Source: an uncultured Bacteroidales bacterium (GTDB lineage: Bacteria; Bacteroidota; Bacteroidia; Bacteroidales; Muribaculaceae). From it: DNA of 64,000 nucleotides. A program made the position numbers and the translations under genes. Positions within the stretch are counted from its first letter, which is position 1. Each line of letters begins with the position of its first letter. This document shows positions 16,238-24,933 of this stretch, one piece after another. A model generated the notes under the pieces. It worked only from the letters and a program-made list of their open reading frames with translations. It did not search any database and was not told the origin of the DNA. Location: positions 16,072 through 80,071 of the forward strand of contig CACYRK010000011.1 in assembly GCA_902776835.1 (NCBI GenBank), written 5' to 3'.

Positions 16238-16245
16238 CAAAGATA
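16238..16245 (-). promoter_or_regulatory. -7 element TATCTTTG
   Basis: On the minus strand this is TATCTTTG, the best candidate promoter for the surface-protein gene at 13394-16009. The remaining bases up to lolD hold only the divergent lolD promoter. Confidence 0.5.
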
Positions 16246-16366
16246 ATCTTTTTCCTCCAAACCGCAAAAAAATGGGAAATGTTTATTATTCGACTTAAAA
16301 AATAATTGTTCGCAAATGTAAGAGAGAAAAATGGCGGGGTTTTTAGGTCGCTATCGCTTTTTTTCG

Positions 16367-16374
16367 TAATTTTG
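16367..16374 (+). promoter_or_regulatory. -7 element TAATTTTG of the lolD run
   Basis: TAATTTTG fits TAnnTTTG and lies 58 bases before the lolD ATG. Confidence 0.55.
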
Positions 16375-16431
16375 CCACAAAATAGTGCCGACGCAGGTCG
16401 TTTTGTCTTGCGCCGGGCAAACTTGACGACG

Positions 16432-17082
16432 ATGATAGAGGCAAAAAACATAGTAAAACGCTACGGCACGCTGGAGGTGCTGCGCGGTGTCGACCTGACG
16501 ATTGAGCGCGGCGAGGTGGTCTCGATAGTGGGAGCCAGCGGCGCCGGCAAGACGACGCTGCTGCAAATCATTGGCACGCTCGACACGCCCAATGGCGGCA
16601 CGGTGAGTTACGACGGCGTTGACGTGCTCGCCCTCAAGGGCAAGGAGTTGGCGCGTTTCCGCAACCGCAACATCGGCTTCGTGTTTCAGTTGCACCAGTT
16701 GTTGCCCGAGTTCACCACGCTGGAGAATGTCGCAATACCGGCACTGATAGGCGGCGCGTCGCGCGACGAGGCTTATGGCCGTGCTCGCGAGATCCTCGAA
16801 TATTTAGGCTTAGGCGACCGCCTGACGCACAAGCCGGCGCAACTCAGTGGCGGCGAGCGACAGCGCACCGCCGTGGCCCGCGCACTGGTCAACAAGCCTC
16901 AAGTGGTGCTCGCCGACGAGCCCAGCGGCAGCCTCGACACGCACAATAAGCAAGAACTGCACCGCCTGTTCTTTCAGTTGCGCGACGAGATGCAGCAGAC
17001 GTTTGTCATCGTTACACACGACGAGCAGTTGGCCGCGCAAGCCGACCGCACCCTGCGCATGCAGGACGGACTCATTGTTTAA
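16432..17082 (+). CDS. lolD: LolD-type lipoprotein/MacB ABC ATPase
   Basis: A 216-residue ATPase starting [20 protein letters not shown] at the ATG at 16432; the longer open frame upstream precedes the promoter. Walker A is GASGAGKTT, the signature is [15 protein letters not shown], and Walker B is [12 protein letters not shown]. The sequence after Walker A ([14 protein letters not shown]) and the LolD-like [21 protein letters not shown] segment place it in the LolD/MacB class, which extracts lipoproteins from the inner membrane. The partner permease (LolC/E) is not adjacent. It is first in a run of five same-strand genes. Confidence 0.88.
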   Translation: MIEAKNIVKRYGTLEVLRGVDLTIERGEVVSIVGASGAGKTTLLQIIGTLDTPNGGTVSYDGVDVLALKGKELARFRNRNIGFVFQLHQLLPEFTTLENVAIPALIGGASRDEAYGRAREILEYLGLGDRLTHKPAQLSGGERQRTAVARALVNKPQVVLADEPSGSLDTHNKQELHRLFFQLRDEMQQTFVIVTHDEQLAAQADRTLRMQDGLIV

Positions 17083-17100
17083 CGCACGAGGTGATTTTCT

Positions 17101-17778
17101 GTGAAACGACTGTTACATATTGCACTGCTGGTGCTGGGGGCAACGATGCTCCTTGCCAGTTGCGACGATGAGGAGCAGATTGCCGACTCGCTCACCCATT
17201 ACCGCTACGATATCGTCACCTACATGGGCAGCGATGCCGCCGGCAATGCTCGCTTTGAACTTGTTGGGCGCGACGACAGCGCCAGCGTGATGCTCACCGC
17301 TCGCTACACCATGGCCAGCACGGTGCAGCCTTGGCAACGCGTGCTGCTGCGCTACGACTGGGCGGATGCGCGCAGCGGCGGCGCCGAGCGGGCCGTCGAG
17401 GTGTACGGCTGCACGAGCATCCTCAGCGACTCGCTGCGTTACACGGCACAGCCGCTGGAGCATTATCTGGTCGACATTGAGCCGCTGAAGATGCGGTCGA
17501 TATGGCGCACCGGCGAGTTCATCAACCTGCACTGCCAGTTGCCATACACCGGCAAGAGCCGCCACTTCTACCTGCTGCTCGACAGCACCACCTGGCGCCA
17601 CGACACCGTGCATTGCCACCTGGTGCACCGCATCTACACCGACACCACCTACCACTGGCGCGACGCCTACGCGTCGTTCAACGTGGGAAACATCTGGAAA
17701 CTGCCGTCGTGCCGCACGTTGCGCCTCCACATCACCGAGGACCGCAACGCCGACGCCATCTATGATTTCAACAAATAA
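17101..17778 (+). CDS. NigD-like lipoprotein
   Basis: A 225-residue lipoprotein starting at a GTG at 17101 (MKRLLHIALLVLGATMLLASC), with the lipobox cysteine followed by DDEEQ. The rest is beta-strand-rich with no catalytic motif. Length, the N-terminal lipoprotein layout and strand pattern resemble Bacteroidetes NigD-like proteins, which have no known biochemical role. It lies 18 bases after lolD. Confidence 0.65.
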   Translation: MKRLLHIALLVLGATMLLASCDDEEQIADSLTHYRYDIVTYMGSDAAGNARFELVGRDDSASVMLTARYTMASTVQPWQRVLLRYDWADARSGGAERAVEVYGCTSILSDSLRYTAQPLEHYLVDIEPLKMRSIWRTGEFINLHCQLPYTGKSRHFYLLLDSTTWRHDTVHCHLVHRIYTDTTYHWRDAYASFNVGNIWKLPSCRTLRLHITEDRNADAIYDFNK

Positions 17779-17805
17779 ACAATAACATTTAAACACATCA
17801 CAACG

Positions 17806-18129
17806 ATGGAAAACAACAAAAACAAAACAAATAAGGAGATTCAAATCGAAGTTCCCAACGACGAGATGCAGGGTCGTTACGCCAATCTGGCCGTGATCAC
17901 CCACAGCCCCAACGACTTTTTCCTGGACATGATTTTGCTGGCTCCCAACACGCCGAAGGCCCGCGTGCAGTCGCGCATCATCATGACCCCCGAGAACGCC
18001 AAGCAACTGCTCATCGCCCTGAACGAGAACATCCGCAAATATGAGGCCACCTTCGGACAAATCACTCCGCGCACGCCGGGCAACGGCAACGGTCCCATCA
18101 ACTTCCCCATTCCCCAAGGCCAAGCATAA
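17806..18129 (+). CDS. DUF3467 protein
   Basis: A 107-residue small soluble protein with a Lys/Asn-rich start (MENNKNKTNKEIQIEVP) and the conserved core GRYANLAVITHSPNDFFLD and SRIIMTPENAKQLLIAL. It matches the DUF3467 family in length and motifs. The function of the family is unknown. It lies 27 bases after the lipoprotein gene and 9 bases before cysS. Confidence 0.9.
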   Translation: MENNKNKTNKEIQIEVPNDEMQGRYANLAVITHSPNDFFLDMILLAPNTPKARVQSRIIMTPENAKQLLIALNENIRKYEATFGQITPRTPGNGNGPINFPIPQGQA

Positions 18130-18138
18130 CACACGATT

Positions 18139-19614
18139 ATGGACAATCCATTATTCATCTATAACACCCTCACGCGCCGCAAGGAGCGCTTCGTGCCCCT
18201 GAACGAGGGCCGCGTGGGCATGTACGTGTGCGGTCCCACCGTCTACGGCGACCCGCACCTGGGCCACGCTCGCCCATCAATCACGTTCGACGTGCTGTTC
18301 CGATACCTCAAGCACTTGGGCTACAAGGTGCGCTATGTGCGCAACATCACCGATGTGGGCCATCTGGAGCACGATGCCGACGAGGGCGAGGACAAGATTG
18401 CAAAGAAAGCCCGCGTCGAGCAACTCGAGCCCATGGAGGTGGCGCAATACTATACCAACCGCTACCACAGCGCCATGGAGGCCCTGAACGTGCTGCCACC
18501 CAGCATCGAGCCGCACGCCACCGGACACATCATCGAGCAGGAAGAACTGGTGAAGGAAATCCTCGCCAACGGCTACGCCTACGAGAGCAACGGCAGCGTG
18601 TACTTCGACATCGAGAAGTATAACCGCGACCACCACTACGGCGTGCTCAGCGGCCGCAACCTCGACGAGGTGATGAACGCCAGCCGCGAACTCGACGGCG
18701 TTGGCGAGAAGCACAACCAGGCCGACTTCGCCCTGTGGAAGAAGGCACAGCCCGAGCACATCATGCGCTGGCCCTCGCCATGGAGCGACGGCTTCCCCGG
18801 CTGGCACTGCGAGTGCACCGCCATGGGACGCAAATATCTGGGCAGCCACTTCGACATCCACGGCGGTGGCATGGACCTGGTGTTCCCGCACCACGAGTGC
18901 GAGATCGCGCAGGCCGTAGCCAGCCAGGGCGACGAGATGGTGCACTACTGGATGCACAACAACATGATTACCATCAACGGCAAGAAGATGGGCAAGTCGC
19001 TGGGCAACTTCATCACGCTGGAGCAATTCTTCACCGGCGACCACGAGTTGCTAAGCCAAGCCTACACGGCAATGACGATACGCTTCTTTATTCTTCAGGC
19101 ACACTATCGCGGCACCGTCGACTTCTCGAACGACGCCCTGCAAGCCGCCGAAAAGGCCTACGAGCGCATCATCGACGGCTGGCACCGCCTGCAGGAACTC
19201 AAGCCGGCCGACAAGAGCACCGTCGACGTGGCCGACTACGCCACACGGTGTGCCGAGGCGATGAACGACGACCTGAACACGCCCATGGTGATTGCCACGC
19301 TCTTCGACGCTTGCCGGCTCATCAACCAGGTGAACGACGGCACAGCCAGCATCACCCAGGAGCAGATCGACGAACTAAAGCAGGTGTTCACCACCTATCT
19401 CTTCGATGTGCTGGGCGTACGCGATGACTCGGTGGGCGGCGGAAACGTCGACCTGGAGCCTTATCGCAAAGCCGTGGACTTGCTGCTGGAAATCCGCAAA
19501 AACGCCAAGGCCGCCAAGGACTGGGCCACCAGCGACCTGATTCGCAACAAGTTGGCCGAGGCAGGCTTTGACGTGAAAGACACCAAAGATGGCTTTGAGT
19601 GGAAAGTAAAATGA
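18139..19614 (+). CDS. cysS: Cysteinyl-tRNA synthetase
   Basis: A 491-residue class I aminoacyl-tRNA synthetase. The HIGH-type motif is in [18 protein letters not shown], which also holds a zinc-binding Cys. A second zinc cluster is in [10 protein letters not shown] with downstream [10 protein letters not shown]. The KMSKS-type motif is KMGKSLGNF. All are typical of CysRS and the length is normal. It overlaps the next gene by four bases (ATGA). Confidence 0.97.
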   Translation: MDNPLFIYNTLTRRKERFVPLNEGRVGMYVCGPTVYGDPHLGHARPSITFDVLFRYLKHLGYKVRYVRNITDVGHLEHDADEGEDKIAKKARVEQLEPMEVAQYYTNRYHSAMEALNVLPPSIEPHATGHIIEQEELVKEILANGYAYESNGSVYFDIEKYNRDHHYGVLSGRNLDEVMNASRELDGVGEKHNQADFALWKKAQPEHIMRWPSPWSDGFPGWHCECTAMGRKYLGSHFDIHGGGMDLVFPHHECEIAQAVASQGDEMVHYWMHNNMITINGKKMGKSLGNFITLEQFFTGDHELLSQAYTAMTIRFFILQAHYRGTVDFSNDALQAAEKAYERIIDGWHRLQELKPADKSTVDVADYATRCAEAMNDDLNTPMVIATLFDACRLINQVNDGTASITQEQIDELKQVFTTYLFDVLGVRDDSVGGGNVDLEPYRKAVDLLLEIRKNAKAAKDWATSDLIRNKLAEAGFDVKDTKDGFEWKVK

Positions 19615-20618
19615 ACATTGGCACCGGCGTCACGTCACCATTGGGCGAAAACCCTTTGGTGACGGTCGTCATGCCCGTGTTTAACGTAGCGCCATACTTC
19701 GAGCGGTGCATCGGCAGCGTCGTTGGCCAGACTTATAGCAACCTTCAGATTGTTCTGGTGGATGACGGCAGCGACGACGGCAGCAGCGACTTGTGCGACG
19801 AGTGGGCGAGCCGCGACAGCCGCATCGAGGTCACGCACCTGCCGCAAAACATGGGGCAGGCTCATGCACGCAATGTCGCGTTGCGTGCGGCACGCGGCGA
19901 ACTGTATGCCTTTGTCGACAGCGACGACTACGTGGTGCCGCACTTCATCGCCACACTGCTGCAAGTGCTGCGCAACACCGATGCCGATATCGCCGAGTGC
20001 GCCTGGAAGGAGACGCAAGCCAGCCAATTCACACCGCCCACACCGGCACAAGCCGGCCGGCCGCCACGGGTGACAGTGTTCAGCGGCGACGAGGCAATCA
20101 TCGACTCGTTCTACCAGCGCACGCTCACCTGCTCACTGTGTCGCCGCCTCTATCGCGCGCACGTGCTCGCCGGTTACAAGTTTCACGAGGGTAAGATATT
20201 TGAGGATCTTGCCGCCGAATATCCCACGTTGTCGGCTTGCCGGCGCGTGGCATATGTCGACGGCACCTTATATTATTATTTGCATCACACCACAAGCACC
20301 ATGGGAGCCTTCACCAGCAAGCGCACCGTGGTTATCGATGTGCTTGAGCAACTCGAGCACGATGTCGCGTCGCAACACCCGTCGCACTTGGGCGCTGTGC
20401 GGTCGCGCTTGCTGAGTGCCTACTTCAATATTTTGATGCTGTGCCCCGGCAGCGGCGAGTATCGCGCCATCGTCGAGCGCTGCTGGCAGGGCATCTGTCG
20501 TCTGCGATGGGGTTGCCTGTGCGACTCAAATGTGCGCGTCAAAAACAAGGCCGCAATCCTTGCCAGCGTGTTTGGGTGCAGAATTTTCCGCATAATCAGC
20601 ACAGGAAAACGTGTTTAA
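19611..20618 (+). CDS. Family 2 glycosyltransferase
   Basis: A 335-residue GT-A fold glycosyltransferase starting at the ATG at 19611, which overlaps the cysS stop. The N-terminal motif is [20 protein letters not shown], followed by VDDGSDDGS and the DxD-type FVDSDDYV metal site. It probably transfers a sugar to an envelope or capsule polysaccharide; acceptor and donor are unknown. It is the last gene of the lolD-cysS run, and no terminator is seen before the candidate small RNA. Confidence 0.9.
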   Translation: MNIGTGVTSPLGENPLVTVVMPVFNVAPYFERCIGSVVGQTYSNLQIVLVDDGSDDGSSDLCDEWASRDSRIEVTHLPQNMGQAHARNVALRAARGELYAFVDSDDYVVPHFIATLLQVLRNTDADIAECAWKETQASQFTPPTPAQAGRPPRVTVFSGDEAIIDSFYQRTLTCSLCRRLYRAHVLAGYKFHEGKIFEDLAAEYPTLSACRRVAYVDGTLYYYLHHTTSTMGAFTSKRTVVIDVLEQLEHDVASQHPSHLGAVRSRLLSAYFNILMLCPGSGEYRAIVERCWQGICRLRWGCLCDSNVRVKNKAAILASVFGCRIFRIISTGKRV

Positions 20619-20716
20619 TTGGCTAATTTTAAAACACAAATCTAATATTTGGACAAATTTGGGTAAAAAAATGCGTTTTTCCTTGAAAAATATTTTGCCA
20701 ATTCAAAAACTTATTG

Positions 20717-20724
20717 TACCTTTG
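20717..20724 (+). promoter_or_regulatory. Strong promoter of the candidate small RNA
   Basis: TTTG, 19 bp, TACCTTTG is a full match to the Bacteroidetes consensus, with TTTG at about 20694-20697. No open reading frame of useful length follows it. Confidence 0.65.
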
Positions 20725-20728
20725 CATT

Positions 20729-20845
20729 GTCAAAACATCCGTTTTGACTACCATGGACATTTGGGTTTAGTTAAAAGTTTTAGGCTTCAGAAACACTGAA
20801 AAACAGTGAGAATAGGCTAGATGTGAATCTCGCCTATTTTTTTGT
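20729..20845 (+). ncRNA. Candidate small RNA of about 115 bases
   Basis: Between the promoter and an intrinsic terminator lie three hairpins: GTCAAAAC/GTTTTGAC at the 5' end (20729-20748), CACTG/CAGTG with an A5 loop (20794-20808), and the terminator stem. The only ATG in the region opens a five-codon frame (MDIWV). The next gene starts 1.46 kb further on, so this is not a leader. I do not recognise a known RNA class; 6S-like or regulatory roles are possible. Confidence 0.6.
20812..20845 (+). terminator. Intrinsic terminator of the candidate small RNA
   Basis: AATAGGC (20812-20818) and GCCTATT (20833-20839) form the outer stem, AGAT/ATCT the inner stem, and a run of seven T follows. Confidence 0.75.
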
Positions 20846-20851
20846 GTTATT

Positions 20852-21043
20852 TTGAACCGCCCCGCCCCGTGCCACACCATCCCCAGCAACCCCTCCGCCC
20901 TCAGCCCGAATCGGCCCCATGTGGGCATGCCCGACGGCGCATACATCTCGCCGTGGGTGATGATGTTTGTCCCCACCGATGTGCCCCAGAACTTTCAAGG
21001 ACGCCTCGACATGCCACCACACGTCGTGGTTGTGAACCTTTGA
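20852..21043 (+). pseudogene. Possible decayed coding fragment
   Basis: A 63-codon frame ending at a TGA has a second half with host-like codons (GVGMPDGAYISPWVMMF, PQNFQGRLDMPPHVVVVNL). The first half is Pro/Ser-rich and looks random. It may be the tail of a lost gene. There is no start signal and no family match; the call is weak. Confidence 0.2.
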
Positions 21044-21267
21044 TGACACCGACATCACCACCAGCACGCCACAGAATCCCACAGCAACCTCTTAGCGGAG
21101 CAACCCGGCACATCACGCGCCACACTGCATCGCCGAAAAGCACTGAAAATAAATATTGCTGTCCGGGCAAACATTCTCAGCAAGGCCACAACATGTTCAT
21201 CCTAAACTATCGTGAGTTCGGCATAAGAAAATGCATACTTAGCGCATGTAAATGGCTGAGGTACAGT

Positions 21268-21392
21268 TCCTCCCCTAACTTAGGGGAGGTGGCCCGAAGG
21301 GCCGGAGGAGTGTGTGATAACACACTGGTTGGCAATTGTTTGTTGTTGACACACGCTCCCGCCCTTCGGGCACCCCCTCTAACCCAGAGGGA
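21268..21392. repeat. REPIN-like pair with AGGGG/CGAAGGG core
   Basis: The left arm (about 21268-21315) has CCCCTAACTTAGGGGAGG then CCCGAAGGGCCGGAGGAGTGT; the right arm (about 21349-21392) is an inverted variant, with GCCCTTCGGGCACCCCCTCT. Each arm folds on itself. The head-to-head layout is REPIN-like. Confidence 0.65.
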
Positions 21393-21584
21393 AACTTACT
21401 AACTCATTGATTATGTGGTAATTTTATACCAAACTCACGTTAAACCATCGCCGTGCAGCAAAAGCCAATAAGATTATTTCAGTTTGTATTTGGCATGCGA
21501 CGGAGACCCGTCAAGGTCATATTCGGTTTAAGGTGACCTCAAAACTGATTTTCCCAACAAATGCGTCCATTTTGACCATCAAAA

Positions 21585-21617
21585 GTGTGGTCAAAGGGAC
21601 AGTCCCTTTGACCACAC
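21585..21617. repeat. 33-bp perfect palindrome, copy 1
   Basis: GTGTGGTCAAAGGGAC and its reverse complement flank a single central A. A second copy lies about 200 bp further on. Confidence 0.8.
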
Positions 21618-21795
21618 CTAATTATTACCATAAACTATATTTAACAAATAGGCATGAACACGCCCAAGATTACCCTGTCCAACCTCAATACTGATAACAG
21701 ACTAATATATAAACGATTTATACAAATACAACCTCAAATAAATAAATTAACTCATTTTATATCTTAAAACGTTTTTGTGAATTAGATATAATATT

Positions 21796-21830
21796 AGTGT
21801 GGTCAAAGGGACTGTCCCTTTGACCACACT
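21796..21830. repeat. 35-bp perfect palindrome, copy 2
   Basis: AGTGTGGTCAAAGGGAC and its reverse complement flank a single central T. Apart from the central base and one extra pair it equals the copy at 21585-21617. Confidence 0.8.
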
Positions 21831-22003
21831 TTGGCTAAAAAGGGAAGTATTTTTTGTGTTGGCGGCGGCGCTGGCTTAGAGGTCGCGATTGACGTGGCTG
21901 GAAGAACGTGCATGGAGCGAATAGGGGGTAACTTAGATATTATGTTCGCAACCGGAAAACGCTCATTAGGGTGGACTTTGATTTCGCCTCATTTGTTTTT
22001 TGT

Positions 22004-22170
22004 CACACCGTCGTAGTGGAGCAGACTGACACATCGTCTCAGTGGAGCAGCAGGACACATCGTCGCAGCGGTGCAGCACGGCACACCGTCACAGCGGTGC
22101 AGCAGGACACACCGTCGCAGCGGAGCAGACCGACACCCACCGTCGCAGCGGTGCAGCAGGACACATCGTG
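22004..22170. repeat. 26-bp tandem repeat, about 6.5 copies
   Basis: The unit is close to CACATCGTCGCAGCGGTGCA then GCAGGA. Copies vary at a few positions, notably GGTGCAG versus GGAGCAG. Copies abut without spacers, so this is not a CRISPR array. No frame through it has a credible start. Confidence 0.8.
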
Positions 22171-22256
22171 CGCCACACTGCATCGCTGAAAATGCCGAAA
22201 GTCGAAAAAAAACGAACAAAATTCGAGATTATTTCTATGTTTTAAAAATTATTTAT

Positions 22257-22264
22257 TACCTTTG
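22257..22264 (+). promoter_or_regulatory. -7 element TACCTTTG of the porin gene
   Basis: TACCTTTG fits the consensus and lies 44 bases before the ATG at 22309. Confidence 0.55.
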
Positions 22265-22308
22265 TGTTTTGAATTGATATTGTTTATTAATCGTAATATC
22301 ACAATACT

Positions 22309-23427
22309 ATGAAACGGCTACTTGCAACAATGGCGATGACACTGATTCTGTGTTTGGGCATCAGTGCTCAAGACAACGATAAAAATGCGATTTTCACCAA
22401 GCCGAAGTTCAGCGGATTTGCAATGGCCACATATCAGGCCACCTTCCAGGATTCCGGCAACAGCAACTCGTTTGATTTAAGGCTAATAAGGGCATCTTTT
22501 GAAGGTCGCATTCTCAACGATTTCTATTATAAGATTCAGGGGCAACTCAATGGCAACCAGACCACGCTTGGCAGCAGTCCGCGCCTGGTCGACTACTTTA
22601 TGGAGTGGCAAAAACTGGATTATCTCAAGGTGCGCCTCGGGCAATTCAAGCGGCCGTTCACCTTCGAGAATCCGATGAATCCCATCGACCAGGGCTTCAT
22701 GTCGTATTCGCAACCCGTGTCGAAGTTGGCGGGATTCAGCGACCGCTGTGGCGAGCATGCCTGCAATGGTCGCGACATCGGCCTGCAGTTGCAGGGCGAC
22801 CTGCTGAAAAACTCTGCCGGCCGCTACCTGCTGCACTACCAGGTGGGCGTTTTCAATGGCCAGGGCGTCAACATGAAGGACGTCGATGAGAAGAAAGACA
22901 TCATTGGCGGCGTATGGGTGATGCCCATCGCCGGGCTGCGCATTGGCGCTTTCGGCTGGGAAGGGTCGTACGCCCGCAAGAGTGGCGGCGAGATTGTCAG
23001 CCTCAACAAGCATCGCTACGCCCTCAGTGGTGAATACAAGAAGGGCGACCTGCAGTTGCGAGCCGAGTACGTCCACTCGACCGGCCTGGGCTTCGCCACC
23101 ACTTATCAGAAGTCGGAGAACGCCAGCGATGTGACCATCAAGACCTACAGCAAAGACGGCGTGCCGGTGGCCAACGACAAGGCCGACGCCTTCTACGCCC
23201 TTGCCATCGTGCCGGTGGTGGCCGACAAACTGATGGCCAAGGCCCGCTACGACATCTACCGCCCAACGGCAAGTTCGGTGGCGGCAAAGACCAACTATGA
23301 GATAGGATTTAACTATCGTTTCTGCAAATACTTGGAGGTGCAGTCAGAGTACGTGCTCACCAACGACCGCTCGCTCGACAAGCACAACTACAGCAGTGTG
23401 TTTTTGCAGGTAAGCATCCGTTACTAA
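22309..23427 (+). CDS. OprO/OprP-type porin
   Basis: A 372-residue outer-membrane beta-barrel with the signal peptide MKRLLATMAMTLILCLGISAQ. Internal features match the phosphate-selective porin O/P family (PF07396): FSGFAMATYQATFQDSG near the start, FDLRLIRASFEGRI, a VRLGQFKRPFTFENPM motif, and a terminal strand YSSVFLQVSIRY. In Bacteroidetes this family is broad, so phosphate is not assured. It is 24 bases upstream of a C4-dicarboxylate transporter and may serve as its outer-membrane entry route. Confidence 0.88.
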   Translation: MKRLLATMAMTLILCLGISAQDNDKNAIFTKPKFSGFAMATYQATFQDSGNSNSFDLRLIRASFEGRILNDFYYKIQGQLNGNQTTLGSSPRLVDYFMEWQKLDYLKVRLGQFKRPFTFENPMNPIDQGFMSYSQPVSKLAGFSDRCGEHACNGRDIGLQLQGDLLKNSAGRYLLHYQVGVFNGQGVNMKDVDEKKDIIGGVWVMPIAGLRIGAFGWEGSYARKSGGEIVSLNKHRYALSGEYKKGDLQLRAEYVHSTGLGFATTYQKSENASDVTIKTYSKDGVPVANDKADAFYALAIVPVVADKLMAKARYDIYRPTASSVAAKTNYEIGFNYRFCKYLEVQSEYVLTNDRSLDKHNYSSVFLQVSIRY

Positions 23428-23451
23428 TAAACAAATAAATACCTTCTAACC

Positions 23452-24915
23452 ATGTCACTACTAATGATTTTACAACTCTGCATCGTACTTGCAGCGTTGT
23501 GGCTGGGCTCAAAATACGGGAGTTTGGCACTGGGAGCAATATCAGGCATCGGACTTGCGATTCTGGTGTTTGGTTTTGGAATGAAACCGGGCAGTCCGCC
23601 CACCGACGTTATCTACATCATCATTGCCGCGGTAACTTGCGCCGGCATCTTGCAGGCGTCGGGCGGCATGGACTGGTTGATTCAGTTGGCCGAGAAACTG
23701 CTGCGCAAACACCCGGCGCGTATCACCTTCCTGGCTCCGCTGTGCACGTTCTTCCTGACTGTGCTTGTGGGAACCGGACACGTGGTTTACACGCTGATGC
23801 CCATCATCTGCGACATTGCGATAAGGAAGGGCATCAGGCCTGAGCGCCCCTGCGGAATCGCCAGCATTGCTTCGCAGATTGGTATCACCTGCTCGCCCAT
23901 CGCGGCTGCCGTGGTGGCCTTCATTACCATCTCAGGCGCGAATGGTTACACAATCAGCATCCCGCAAGTGCTCATGGTTACCTTCCCCGCGTGCCTGCTG
24001 GGTATTTTCATGGCTTCGGTGGCTTCGTACAAGCGTGGCAAAGACCTGGACAAGGATCCAGAGTTCCAGAAGAAGATTGCCGACCCTGAGCAGCGCGAGT
24101 TCATCTATGGCAGTTCTGCCACCACGCTCGACAAGAAGATTGCTCCCGAGAGCAAGCGTGCGGTGCTTATCTTCCTGATTGCCCTGGTGGTGATTGTGCT
24201 CTTTGCAATCTTCCAGGAACTGCTACCGGCCTACAATGCTGTAAAAGCGATAAAAAATGCGCACGATGTCGCAGTGGTAGGATCGTCAACCGCTATCACA
24301 GCCGAGCAACTCGCCAAGGCGGGCTTTGCCTACAATGGTGTTACAGAGGTGGTTTCGGCGCCTCTGAAAATGAACGTCGTTATCCAGATTGTAATGATTA
24401 CGGCAGCGGCATTGATGATAATATTCTGCAAGGTGTCGCCCAAGAAGGCCGTCGCAGGCCCGGTGTGGCAAAGCGGTATGGTCGCCGTGGTGGCTATTTA
24501 CGGCATCGCCTGGCTCGCCGACACCTATTTCGCCAATTATCTGTCGGAGATACAGAGCATGCTTGCCGGCATGGTTGAGAACTATCCGTGGTCAATCGCC
24601 TTCGCATTCTTCATCGTTTCGGTGCTGGTCAACTCGCAGGGAGCCGTGGTTGTGGCCATGGTGCCGCTGGCCTATAAACTGGGTATCGACGGATGGATTT
24701 TGCTGGGCGTGCTCCCGTCGGTTTACGGCTATTTCTTCATCCCCAACTATCCCTCAGACATCGCCACGGTGAACTTCGACCGCACAGGCACCACAGTGAT
24801 TGGCAAATACCTGCTGAACCACTCATTTATGATGCCTGGCCTCATACACACAGCGGTAGCCAGTGTGACTGGCTACCTACTCGCTTATTTCTTCCACACG
24901 ATGGGTGTAATATAA
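23452..24915 (+). CDS. Dcu-type anaerobic C4-dicarboxylate transporter
   Basis: A 487-residue polytopic inner-membrane protein with about ten to twelve membrane spans. Diagnostic segments are VTCAGILQASGGMDWLI, GTGHVVYTLMPIICDIA and the RPERPCGIASIASQIGITCSPIAAAVV region, as in DcuA/DcuB. These exchange fumarate, malate, aspartate or succinate, which fits fumarate respiration in anaerobic gut Bacteroidales. DcuA and DcuB subtypes cannot be told apart here. A cytoplasmic loop (YKRGKDLDKDPEFQKK) is longer than usual. It likely shares a transcript with the porin. Confidence 0.93.
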   Translation: MSLLMILQLCIVLAALWLGSKYGSLALGAISGIGLAILVFGFGMKPGSPPTDVIYIIIAAVTCAGILQASGGMDWLIQLAEKLLRKHPARITFLAPLCTFFLTVLVGTGHVVYTLMPIICDIAIRKGIRPERPCGIASIASQIGITCSPIAAAVVAFITISGANGYTISIPQVLMVTFPACLLGIFMASVASYKRGKDLDKDPEFQKKIADPEQREFIYGSSATTLDKKIAPESKRAVLIFLIALVVIVLFAIFQELLPAYNAVKAIKNAHDVAVVGSSTAITAEQLAKAGFAYNGVTEVVSAPLKMNVVIQIVMITAAALMIIFCKVSPKKAVAGPVWQSGMVAVVAIYGIAWLADTYFANYLSEIQSMLAGMVENYPWSIAFAFFIVSVLVNSQGAVVVAMVPLAYKLGIDGWILLGVLPSVYGYFFIPNYPSDIATVNFDRTGTTVIGKYLLNHSFMMPGLIHTAVASVTGYLLAYFFHTMGVI

Positions 24916-24933
24916 CCCTGTGTGAGTGAATTA

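Larger units (their letters stand above)
20619..22308. other. 1.7-kb gene-free island with repeats and a candidate RNA
   Basis: It contains a promoter and candidate small RNA (20717-20845), a possible decayed coding fragment (20852-21043), a REPIN-like pair (21268-21392), two GTGTGGTCAAAGGGAC palindromes (21585-21617, 21796-21830), a 26-bp tandem repeat (22004-22170), and the promoter of the next gene. The piece GCGCCACACTGCATCGC occurs twice (about 21116 and 22169). No convincing intact gene was found. Confidence 0.75.

Noticed and set aside
20842..21402. 186-codon plus-strand open frame
   Set aside because: It runs through a REPIN-like element, is Pro/Arg-rich with unusual composition, and has no credible start. 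Only a short inner part looks possibly coding.
22004..22170. Possible CRISPR array
   Set aside because: The 26-bp units abut directly with no unique spacers, and no cas gene is in the window.
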